Assembly (NCBI GenBank): GCA_012861695.1
Contig: JAAOOA010000086.1
Span: forward strand, 24,538,403-24,602,402
Origin: Trematomus loennbergii
Taxonomy: Eukaryota; Chordata; Actinopteri; Perciformes; Nototheniidae
Reading direction: 5' to 3'
DNA length: 64,000 nucleotides
The notes beneath the pieces were generated by a model. It was not told the origin of the DNA, searched no databases, and saw only the letters and a program-made list of their open reading frames with translations. Within the stretch, counting starts at the first letter, position 1. Each line of letters starts with the position of its first letter. Shown here one piece after another: positions 1 to 9,239 of this stretch. The position numbers and the translations under genes were made by a program.

Positions 1-363
1 AATACCGAGCCGATAAAACACCCAAAAGAATAACTGTATTAGGCAGTTTGATGTACGGAGTTTCTTACCTTACTTGATGGCAACAGGGATCTATGGATAT
101 AATGAGCGAGTTATACGGGGAAATCATATTACCGAGTAGCATTGAACTATATAATTTGTAGAACTGCACTTGAAGTGTGGAGCGTCGGCCCTTTAAAGCC
201 GAACAGAGACGCATGGGCATGGCCCATATCCAAGCCTGTTGACGCAGACCCATAACCTAGGTCGATTGCGTGTGTGAAGCACGTGAGGTGATGACGCATG
301 GCCCATATTCAAGCCTGGTGACTCACTAGGGGGCGCTCACAGACCACACTTTGAGAATCACTG
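1..363 (-). repeat. hAT-like repeat remnant (terminal part)
   Basis: The right edge, read on the minus strand, begins CAGTGATTCTCAAAG (349-363). This is the style of terminus seen on many vertebrate hAT (Charlie-like) elements. Just inside are a GCGCCCCCTAGTG segment and an internal near-repeat: GCATGG-CCCATAT-CAAGCCTG occurs at about 214-238 and again at 295-318. No transposase coding is visible. The left boundary probably lies outside the window. The family call is inference from the terminus only. Confidence 0.4.
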
Positions 364-770
364 GTCTAATTCAAACGGCTCTTATCCATGGATGTATAAT
401 AAGAATTGGATACAGCGTGGGAGGCGGGGTCTCGTTCTTTCTGTTGAGAGCTGCTCATTGGCCCAACTTTTGAGAGAGCGAAACGTCACAGATTACCCGT
501 CATGCCTGCCTGTCAGAGCAGAAGAACCCGTATGTGCTCTCACAGAGCATGCGCCCCGCCCCCGAGCTCCCACTCTCGGCTCACTAGAATGAATGGAGAC
601 AGAAAATAAATCTAGGTTCGGCTTTTAGTGCATTTTACAACTTTAAGGACCGAATGATTCTAATAAGGGCTATACAATTGTTCATACTGAGTAGTTTATT
701 TAGTTTTTAAAAAATTATCCACCGATTTACAGACGTCTCTTTCCCCATGTTAGTCAATGGGAACAAAAAT
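364..770. other. Intergenic or intronic stretch, nothing recognised
   Basis: AT-rich after 600. A 66-codon open frame at 392-592 lacks any recognisable domain and has no supporting splice or promoter context, so I do not call it a gene. If the C4-like gene continues upstream, this is intron. Confidence 0.5.
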
Positions 771-800
771 ATTTGGGTATTATATTATATAATATAATAC

Positions 801-806
<6 letters not shown>
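771..806. repeat. Perfect 36-bp palindrome
   Basis: The 36 bases equal their own reverse complement with no spacer. The outer arms are ATTTGGGTATTATATTAT and its complement. An AT-rich perfect palindrome of this size can extrude a cruciform. It abuts the TC array without a gap. It may be the two inward ends of a tiny inverted-repeat element, but no target duplication is visible. Confidence 0.9.

Positions 807-831
<25 letters not shown>
806..831. repeat. (TC)13 microsatellite
   Basis: Uninterrupted TC dinucleotides directly follow the palindrome. Confidence 0.95.
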
Positions 832-976
832 GATGATTGAAACATAAGCACCTGCAGTCTAAAAAAAACCTCACTAATAATCTAAATACAGCTGCCATCA
901 TCCATTCTCATGTAGCCAACTAATGTAAACATTTGATCAGATGTGTTATTACTTTATGCTAATTGTGTCTTTCCAG

Positions 977-3900
977 AGAATTGCAGTATGCAGAAGAAGG
1001 CGAACATCGGCAATGATCAGCGCACAGCTAAGGCTTGTGAGAGTATACCAACCAGCCAAATCGATTTTGGTAAGAGAGCGTAAATGGATTGAATTGACTC
1101 AATGTAGTACTTTTATACCCCAAAAATGTATGTGTTTGATTACGTCTAAGAGATTTGGAGAACAAGTGAGCAAAGAAACAGATGAGCTTACAATCTACAA
1201 TGTGTCTGTCCTCAGTGTACAAAGTGAAACTGGAAGTGTTTGAAGACGGTTTGTCCACAGACATTTACACAATGCGTGTACTGGATGTCATCAAAGACGG
1301 TGGGTGTCTATAGCTTAAATGCCTAAAATGGACTAGCCCATGATGTTTCTAGGTTGCCTTAAAACTGTAGGTAACTTAACAGTTGGTTTACCTCCTTTAT
1401 ACATTTTGTGTGCACATTTAATCTCCTCTAAGACAATAAAATAAAACGTTTAACATTTTGGTAAATGCATTTATGTCAGGCAGTTGGATGACAACACCGG
1501 TAATTTTCATGTTTGTAGGTAAAATAAGATGTTCGACTCGTTTTTGCACTTGATCATTTTTACAGATTGCAACAAGAAAATTACAGGCTCAAGTAAGAAG
1601 ACTGTGTAACCTTTAGACAAAGCCAGGCTAATTGTATGCATGCTAAGCAGAATTCAGTGGAAGTCTCTGGTTCAAATCCCTGAACAGACTTAAAATATGG
1701 ATTGTGGACTGCTACTTGAAGAGATCCCAGTTCACCTCATGGGCCCTGCCGTGGTGCCCTTGAACAAGGCACAGGACAGACCCCGCCCCTAAGCCTATCA
1801 TGTACAATGTGTCGGGAGGTTTACAATAGAAATGCAAGTGTTATGTAGTGTAGTATAACAATGAGCCTCGCACTTGGGCAAGATATGTAGTATATATTGC
1901 TCGTGCCGATTTAATCATTAAGTATTTATCTAAAGTGCCAGCACTCTACTTTAGCTATCAACTCGAAAGTTTACCTTTAATACAATACTTTAATATAATG
2001 TTTAATAAGGTTGGGGCACCACTCTCTAATAAGAGAGAAAATATGATAGCATAATCAATTATTGTAGTCTCATAATCTGAAAGTCGGAGTCCAGGCTCGG
2101 TGAACAGAGGCTGATTTACTTCAAACATAAAAACACATGACCTGGTTCTTTATAAATGAAACATTTATTAACTACTAAAAATATACACACTCAAGAAAAA
2201 CACAAGTATCACACAAATAATATGAATGGCGAATGGAAGAAGGGAAGGTTCCAAAATATATATGGACAGTAAATCAAATGGTTGGTAAATACTGAAAAGT
2301 ATAGTTGGAACACTCTTTAACAGCTGAAAGATGCAGGAAACTATTTTGGGAGTTTTAACCAGTTAAAGGTAGGGTAGGTAAGTTTGAGAAACCGGCTCGA
2401 GATACACTTTTTGTTATATTCCATGGAATGCTCTTAACATCCCGATAGCAATGAATATCTTAAGTGCTTTGACAAAAAATCAAATGTCATCTGTGGAAGC
2501 CGTAATACTGTAAAAAGCACGACCAATCATTTTAGCCGGCCCGGCTAAAATAACTGGATGGCCTACCTGCCTGTCAGCCTTCCATCTGTGCACAAACTTA
2601 TCTCGTGCCCTGATTGGTCATGTGCGCGTTCGTGTGTGTTGGAGGAGGGGCTCTGTAAGGAAGTGGCAGATTTTCTCCGGTTGTGTATTTTCAAATTCTA
2701 GCGATCTCGAGCCGGTTTCTCAAACTTACCTACCCTACCTTTAAGCCCTGAGCCTGTTTTTCAGGTCTCAGGCTCGAAAATGACATTCCCAGAACAAATG
2801 ACCATATCTTCCCTTCTAAAAGGGTTAAATTAATAATCTTTTTTCTCAAAGTAATGATAAACCTGTGAGTTGGATGTAGAACAGTCAGAACAATATAGAT
2901 GTTTTTTATTTTAAAGAAAATTCAGATTTTACATGGTAAAAAACTGTAAATTATAGTGTCCGTCCAAAAATTATTTTTACTTATAGTGAAAACTACCCTT
3001 GGATGATGGTAAGGTAGACTAAAAGCTTTAGGAATCCAAAGTACAACATATAATAAGTACCCTGTATCAAGATTGATGCAAAACAAGTGACATTTGACCT
3101 TTTTAGAGAGGTTTAGCCAAAAATACTCCACCTCTGAGGTAATTTGGGTGGAAATGTTTTTTTTTCCATATCTCTGGCCCCCCTTTGTTGATTTTGATGG
3201 TTGACACCTCTTTCTGACCGTTAGAGCCAATAGAATCGAAGGGGATTCCCCCACACACACACGTTGTAAAACAAAAAGATGGGGGCTTTGCGCATGTAGT
3301 TTTGCATGAGAGTGAAGCTATCTCTCGCTCTGACATCTAGAAACGGAAAAACAGTCTTATTGCTCATGGATTATCAGAAATCATTTCAAAGGGACACAGA
3401 CACATTGGATTAACCTATGGATTAACTTCAGCAGCGTTTTTATCATTTTAATGCCATTGAAGACCACTTTTGAGCAGACTACAGAGACAAGGTAACCATG
3501 TTAGCATTTTTAGCTACCTAGCGCCACATGTTTTGATGTCTGTTTTTATTTATAACGTCGCGATTTCGTATAATTGAGTGATAATGAGGGTACCCTTCGA
3601 TACTGTGTCACCTCACGATGTGAAACGATGTCATGGATGTGCAGAAAATATAAATAATAAGGTTTTGTGAGTGAATTTCGGTGCAGTAATCTGTTAGCAT
3701 TTTTCGCTCATTGCTAATTCAGAGGCTCAGCGTTAGCATTCTGGGTTTTATTTAGATTTTTTTTTTTATGAAATCACTCTGATTGGCTGTTCAGTTTAGC
3801 GCAGTGGTTCCCAACCTGGGGGGCGCGCCTGACAGTAGCTACTGACCATGCAACAGCTGTTAGTGCAAAATCTACAGCTCCTCTACCACAACTACATGAA

Positions 3901-6266
3901 CTACATGTTGCTAAATCCACCGCGGAGAATAAACAGAAGGGCAACCAGGCAACCATGCTCGGGGGTCTTCTTCGCTGCTTTTGGTATATTTTGTGGCGGA
4001 AGTATAGCGCCACTTACAGGCCCGGCATTTGTACTACAGCGTCTCCAGCGGGTTGTATGAAGGGACACGTTTATTGAGCCGTATCCGTGTGAACGGAACA
4101 CTTTTTTGATATCGAATTTGGTTCGTTTGCATTTCGTCTGCGTTTGCGTTCCCGTGTAAATGGGGTCTTAAACTCAGAACTAAACTGAGACAAAGAACCT
4201 CAGTGGGGGGTCATCTTGGAGGAAGGGGGGAGGAAAGGAGTTTATGTCAGGAATCAGGAGGATGAAAAGTGGATAAGCGGATGTTTTACGTTTGTATCTG
4301 TCTTTTGTATGTCTCAAGAAGGAGGCGGGGCTTACCCTATCCCTCCCAGGTCATAAAGCTCTGGTTGGGATTTCTTAAAATGAAACTTACAAAATATATA
4401 GACTAGTAATTGTTTTAAATGTCTAACCCTCCCATATCTGAAATATCCAATGTTTTAGCTGTTGAGAAAGACTAAAATAATACAGATCAAATGCAAATTA
4501 CCTTATTTACACATTCACTTGATTTAAAGTGGACCTATCATGCTATATTTTAATAATATATTGTAGGGCCATACCTATATAAAACATGTCTGTGAAGTTT
4601 TTTTTTCAAAATACCAAACAGATCATGCATTTTAGCCATGCCTCATTTCGCTCTATTTGCTCTTTTCCAGCCCTGTCTTCACAAGGGCTGATTCTGTGCC
4701 AAATGAGCTGCAGCTGACCACGCCCCCCTGCAAAGGAGGGGGGCGAGGCACGAGCGTCATGTTACCATGCTGTTACCATGCTGTTACCATGCTGTTACCA
4801 TGCTGTTACCATGCCACGCAACCTCTCATTCCCCTGATAGGTGGAGAGTTGCCCATATAGGCGGAGCACACCGTTTCTGACGTCAGAACAATTTCAAATC
4901 TGTATCAGCTCGGTTGCGGCCCCATTTTTTAAGATTTGGGTATGGAGGAAAAGAGAGAGGGTTGTGTTTTCTGACACTTGGTGAGTTCCCTGACACACCG
5001 GGGACACATATTCATGTATAAAAGATGTACAAAAGTGCATTTTGCATGATAGGTCCCCTTTAAACAAATAACACAATCACAATTGAGGCAGCATGACATC
5101 ATATAATTCTCATTCACCAGGATGTATATGTAGATACCTGCAAACCAAGGTATTATGGAATAAAAGATTTCATGTTAAAGTTAATCGACGTCTGTGTCAA
5201 GGACAGAGATGGCATTCCCATCGTTCAAGCTATCCAGCCAGGAGGAGGAGGGGGGGACCCTTTGTTAAGAGTCATTGGGGCATCAAGTGACATGGGTTTT
5301 TGTGTACTGTGTCTCTGGGGAATCTTCTCCTTGATCTACCCCTAGAGTGTCACTGTGATGTTAGCCATGGCTCTGAGGGTCAGAGCCATCCATGTGTGAT
5401 TCACGCTACAGTAGTGATGTCACTAATACTATATTGCGGAAATTAAACAAGCCGTCAAGCAGAGGGGGGAGTGTGGGTGAGAAACTCCCTCTCGAGGGAA
5501 TTTTGGGATTTGAGCCTTTGCAGACCATTTACATGCAAAAATAACACCTATATAACACACTACAGGAAAGGGAAAACCCCCAAAAGCATTATAGGGCCCC
5601 TTATAACTTTTGGCAAGAAGGCAAAAAAGTGTGTTTCAGAAACGTGATTCAAACAGGATATGTGAGAATAAAGTACTTTCGTTTTGTGATTAATCATTAG
5701 CTATCAATTTGATCATTACCTTTTCTTTGTTCTCCTAATTTTAAATTACAGGAACGCTTGATGTGGCTCCTCTGAATAGACTTCGCACATTCCTCAGTTT
5801 TCTGCACTGCAGGGTGTCTTTAGATTTGGTTGTTGGCAAAACGTACCTTATCATGGGAACATCAGATGACATTCACAGAGATGATGCACATCGAACGTAA
5901 GTTTGTTTGAATCTGATGTGTGGTGTGGGAATTTAAGATATGTCTGTTTCACTGCTTTTTATACTAAATAAAGTCAAGATGTGTGTACTCACTTACTGTT
6001 GCCATTGGTAGAGTAATACAGTATCCAGAAGGAGGAAGGAGGCTTTCTTATGTTATGTTTGAATGTTACAGATAGCTGTTCACATGAAGACCTAACGTGT
6101 TTTTCACTCTGCTCTTCTTAGGTATTGGTATGTACTTGGAGAAAGAACCTGGATCGAGTACTGGCCCACAGAAGCCGAGTGTCAAGCTGATGAACACAGA
6201 CCTACCTGTTTGGGCATTGAGCAGATGGTTCAGCAGTACCAACTCTTTGGATGTCAGCAGTGGTGA
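977..6266 (+). CDS. Complement C4-like protein, last five exons (C345C/NTR domain)
   Basis: 3' end of a complement C3/C4/C5-family gene, a secreted thioester-cascade protein. The exons encode the C-terminal C345C (netrin-like) domain. They are 977-1069, 1216-1299, 1566-1592 (27 nt), 5752-5896 and 6122-6266. Each has AG/GT borders, and phases carry through so the frame stays open to TGA at 6264-6266. Visible features: paired cysteines in the first exon (NCSMQKK...KAC), VYKVKLEVFEDG in the second, LSFLHCRVSLDL and KTYLIMG in the fourth, and ERTWIEYWP, AECQADEH, TCLG and LFGCQQW in the last. HCR followed by YLIMG, and TWIE before the final cysteines, favour C4; C3 or C5 paralogues remain possible. 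The upstream exons lie outside the window. Acceptor 977 could instead be 979. The 4.2-kb fourth intron holds several transposons. Confidence 0.85.
1628..1850 (+). repeat. Degenerate tRNA-derived SINE (tentative)
   Basis: A B-box-like GGTTCAAATCC (1669-1679) follows a weak tRNA-like head. Next comes a body containing GTGGTGCCCTTGAACAAGG (about 1752-1770), which resembles the conserved centre of several fish SINEs. No clear tail or target duplication. It lies in the large C4-like intron. Confidence 0.35.
2359..3770 (-). mobile_element. Internally deleted piggyBac-type element, copy 2
   Basis: Minus-oriented relative of the element at 52678-55883. Its end is a TTAA site (2355-2358) followed by CCAGTTAAGCCCTGAGCC, interrupted by a MITE at 2367-2740. 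Stretches at 2742-3160 match the 3' flank of the other copy (for example AATCCAAAGTACAA... and GGTACTTATTAT in reverse). Stretches around 3165-3420 match that copy's 5' non-coding part (AGAGCCAATAGAATC, ACACATTGGATTAACC). The whole transposase is therefore missing here. The far end near 3770 is not sharply defined. Confidence 0.6.
2367..2740 (+). repeat. MITE family 1, copy 1 (AGGTAGGG termini, TTAA flanks)
   Basis: Terminal inverted repeats of about 38 bp start AGGTAGGGTAGGTAAGTTTG and end with the complement. TTAA lies on both sides (2363-2366 and 2741-2744). The interior has a GC-rich centre (GCCGGCCCGGC) and no coding capacity. TTAA duplication is the hallmark of piggyBac transposition, so I infer mobilisation by a piggyBac-type transposase. 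This copy sits in the TTAA inside the terminus of piggyBac copy 2. Confidence 0.85.
3800..4165 (+). repeat. hAT-like terminus and degraded repeat
   Basis: CAGTGGTTCCCAACCTGGGG at about 3801-3820 is the form of a hAT-type 5' end. The following 350 bases (GGCGGAAGTATAGCGCC, CCGTGTGAACGGAAC) look repetitive but hold no recognisable transposase. Right boundary estimated. Confidence 0.4.
4528..5059 (+). repeat. MITE family 2, copy 1 (GACCTATCATGC termini, TTAA flanks)
   Basis: Begins AGTGGACCTATCATGC and ends GCATGATAGGTCCCCT, with TTAA at 4524-4527 and 5060-5063. The interior has blocks shared with the copies at 21900 and 52151: AAACATGTCTGTGAAG, AGCCATGCCTCAT, GATTTGGGTA-GGAGG-AAAGAGAGAGGG and ACACCGGGGACACAT. 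No coding sequence. It also contains a short 11-bp tandem array at 4761-4815. Confidence 0.8.
4761..4815. repeat. Five tandem copies of an 11-bp unit
   Basis: GTTACCATGCT is repeated five times without interruption inside MITE family 2 copy 1. The other family 2 copies in the window lack the array, so it expanded in this copy. Confidence 0.9.
5461..5604 (+). repeat. Half-MITE fragment (family 4)
   Basis: GAAACTCCCTCTCGAGGGAA, TTTGCAGACCATTTACATGC and ACAGGAAAGGG, ending ATAGGGCCCCTTATAA. Related pieces lie at 6815-6915, 8490-8757 and 13835-13960. It resembles the right half of a TTAA-flanked MITE. No left end is visible. Confidence 0.55.
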
Positions 6267-6276
6267 AACATAAGAC

Positions 6277-6282
6277 AATAAA
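6277..6282 (+). promoter_or_regulatory. Polyadenylation signal of the C4-like gene
   Basis: AATAAA lies 11 bases after the TGA stop, giving a very short 3' untranslated region. A GT-rich stretch follows at about 6284-6305. This agrees with 6264-6266 being the true end of the gene. Confidence 0.7.
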
Positions 6283-8025
6283 TTGTTTTTGGAATTGTTT
6301 CTTTTTACATTATTCCCATCTTGTACAACTTTCACTGCTATAAGATGTATGGACTTGCAATGTTGTAGTGTATTGATTCAAATACAATTATCTTAATCTC
6401 ATTCTCTGTGTCTTATATTATTGTTAACTTTTAGTTCATGTAGAAAATTAGACAAATATTTGACTGTTTTGTTGGTTAAAGAACATCCCGTGTTCCAGGT
6501 CTCTTGGACCTTCGTGGCCTCTTCATCACATACATGATAATCCCTCATCTGCTCCTGGATCTGCACAGTGGCTTATTCTCCTGTAATGCAGGCGTATGAA
6601 AAGGTGATCAGGGCACTTCATCTTCCCGGGGATTTCCTCGTGCTCTTCGTGTCTGTCGGATCTGCTCTGATTCATCAGGTTGACCTTTCTGTTTCCATCA
6701 GAGAACTTATGAAGGGATTCATCCTGACCTGTACATCCAGCGAACAAATATCTTTTTATTTTCAGCAGCTTGTGGTGTTGATTAGAGAAAATTGGCAGTG
6801 CTATTTGAAAAATAATATGTAGGAGATTTCAGCCTTTGCATTTATATGCACAAAAACCTATAGAACACAGTACAGGAAAGGGTTGACCATACATTTAAAT
6901 AGTATAACAGGGCGCCTTTATTTGTTCTGCAAGAGCAAGTTGGCGTCATGTTGTCATGTTGTTTGAACACCTTACCTCAGAGCTACCTCTCAGACTGCAG
7001 CATCACATCAGTGCAGAAGCTTTTAAAGATGATACAAACATCCACACGTCAGAGATAAGTTCACAAAGTTTGTTTTAACATGCACCGGATCAAATTCAGC
7101 ATCAATTTGTTTTGCCGCCAGTGCCTCCCTGCGTAGGACGACGACTGTGAGAGCTTCCTGTCAGTCTGTCTCCATCGCTGCAGAGCACCCACACAGTGAG
7201 AGCGCTCTATTACATTCAATTCTCCATACTCATCTTAAATGCAATACATGTGTTCTCCTCTGGCTTTACCTTTGAGTGCTTTGCAAACTTCCTCATTCAC
7301 CAACAATTGTGCAGGATTGCATAGGGGGAACAAATAACTTTCTCTGCTGAAATACAAAACATACCTGCACTAAAAACTGGGATAGCGCATCCATGGTTAT
7401 CTCACTAAAATCCCTACAAATGATCATACCTTCGACATGAGGTGTGTGTGTGGATACAAATGGACTATCAAATGCTGCCCGTGGTGTTTGGTTTGGATTA
7501 AAAACCTGCAGACTTTTTCTGGTACATCGCTGCCTATATGTCCCCAATTAGCCTCTGGTTTCTTACACCAGCTTTGAAGTGTGGCTCGACCTTCCTGGCC
7601 AGAAGTGCAGCCATGTTTAAATGTATGATTTCATTAGTGAGAGCCTACAGAACTTTCTTGTGCATCGGAGCAAAGCATACACACACTATCCGGTACTTTC
7701 TGCCACAGTGAAATGTGTCTGAATCTGAAGGAAAGGCCAACGAGTTTCTGGCAAACCTTGGCAGAGACTGAGCAGAAAAACCCTGGTTTATTATTAAATG
7801 TGCCCACCATTATTGATGCACCGGAGTTTGCAGCTTGTCTTTATTTCCCACCATAATGTGATGGTGCAGAGGAATCCTTCTGCACAACAACCAAGGATTA
7901 ATTTTCTCTCTTTTCAAGTTGTCTACATTTGTTAAAAGATGCCAGCTAATACAATATACATAAGGCTTCGCAATGTGAATACAATCACTACAGGAGATGA
8001 ATGGAAAATTACTGACAACACTTAT
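6283..8025. other. Region downstream of the C4-like gene
   Basis: No convincing gene. At 6493-6770 both strands stay fairly open (a frame of 84 codons on plus, 73 on minus), but I recognise no domain. It could be a decayed exon or chance. 6815-6915 is a family 4 MITE fragment (CAGCCTTTGCATTTATATGC, ACAGTACAGGAAAGGG). The rest to 8025 looks single-copy and holds nothing I can name. Confidence 0.4.
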
Positions 8026-8455
8026 TCAGGTGTATATCAGTATGTAGTGTCTCTACTTTAAAGAGTCCTCTCCTGCTGATGTTCAGGTGTATATCAGTAT
8101 GTAGTGTCTCTGCTTTAAAGAGTCCTCTCCTGCTGATGTTCAGGTGTATATCAGTATGTAGTGTCTCTACTTTAAAGAGTCCTCTCCTGCTGATGTTCAG
8201 GTGTATATCAGTATGTAGTGTCTCTACTTTAAAGAGTCCTCTCCTGCTGATGTTCAGGTGTATATCAGTATGTGGTGTCTCTACTTTAAAAGACCTCTCC
8301 TGCTGATGTTCAGGTGTATATCAGTATGTAGTGTCTCTACTTTAAAGAGTCCTCTCCTGCTGATGTTCAGGTGTATATCAGTATGTAGTGTCTCTACTTT
8401 AAAGAGTCCTCTCCTGCTGATGTTCAGGTGTATATCAGTATGTAGTGTCTCTACT
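8026..8455. repeat. 57-bp minisatellite, about 7.5 copies
   Basis: The unit TATGTAGTGTCTCTACTTTA...GTGTATATCAG is repeated with almost no substitutions. One copy, near 8269-8324, is a base shorter (AAAAGACC for AAAGAGTCC). The 57-bp period is a multiple of three, so a 19-residue open frame runs through the array until that copy. I treat this frame as a by-product, since nothing suggests it is translated. Confidence 0.95.
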
Positions 8456-8489
8456 GGGACATGTCTTCATGCTTTAATGTTCAAAAAGC

Positions 8490-8757
8490 TCTTTATTTTT
8501 CTCATACTGCCTGTGCTGCAGCACCTCTTTTCACCCTCTGTCTGAAACCAGAGCCCAGTCTGCTCTGATTGGTTAGCTGGCCGGCTCTGTTGGGATTGGT
8601 CAACCGCGCATTGGTAATCACGTACAATGTGTTTGTGTGAGATGTGGGAATGGAGCACAGGGATGTTAGCCTTTGGAGACCATCTACATGCACTAAAGCC
8701 AATAGAACTACAGGAGAGGGGAAACCTCACAAAGCAGAATAGGGCCTCTTTAAATCA
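8490..8757 (+). repeat. MITE family 4, longer copy
   Basis: Contains CTGCAGCACCTCTTTTCACC, CTGCTCTGATTGG and the shared right half (TTTGGAGACCATCTACATGC, AGGGCCTCTTTAA). It ends at a TTAA-containing boundary. The left boundary was estimated from loss of similarity to the 57-bp array. Confidence 0.5.
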
Positions 8758-8849
8758 ACTGACAGACAATAAAAGGCATAGTCGTCATCTTTACAATACC
8801 AAAGACCTCCCATTCATTCCGAATAATCACATTACATTTTGAGACTTAA

Positions 8850-9232
8850 AGGTAGGGTAGGTAATTCACTTCAGAAACACTTTTTGTTATATTCCATGGA
8901 ATGCTCTTAACATCCCGATAGCAATGAATATATTAAATGCTTTGAGAATAAATACATAAAAAAATGTCACCTGTGGAAGCCGTGGCGCTGTAAAAAGCAC
9001 GACCAATCATTTTAGCCGGCCCGGTTAAAATGATTGGATGGCCTACCTGCCTGTCAGCCTTCCATCTGTGCACAAACTTATCTCGTGCCCTCATTGGTCA
9101 TGTGCGCGCTCGTGTGTGTTGGAGGAGGGGCTCTGTAAGGAAGTCTGAAGGAAGGGGCAGATTTATTTCGGCTACGTACTTTCAAATTCTAGCGCACTCG
9201 AGCTGGTTTCTCCATTCCTACCTACCCTACCT
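8850..9232 (+). repeat. MITE family 1, copy 2
   Basis: TTAA at 8846-8849 and 9233-9236 flanks AGGTAGGGTAGG...CCTACCCTACCT. The inner part of the left inverted repeat is altered (GTAATTCACTTCAG instead of GTAAGTTTGAGAAACC). The interior matches the other copies through TTCCATGGAATGC and TTTAGCCGGCCCGG. The most diverged of the four copies. Confidence 0.85.
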
Positions 9233-9239
9233 TTAATTT

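Noticed and set aside
8079..8545. 75- and 95-codon repetitive frames with MFRCISVCSVS units
   Set aside because: By-product of the 57-bp minisatellite with a period divisible by three. No start context or flanking exon.
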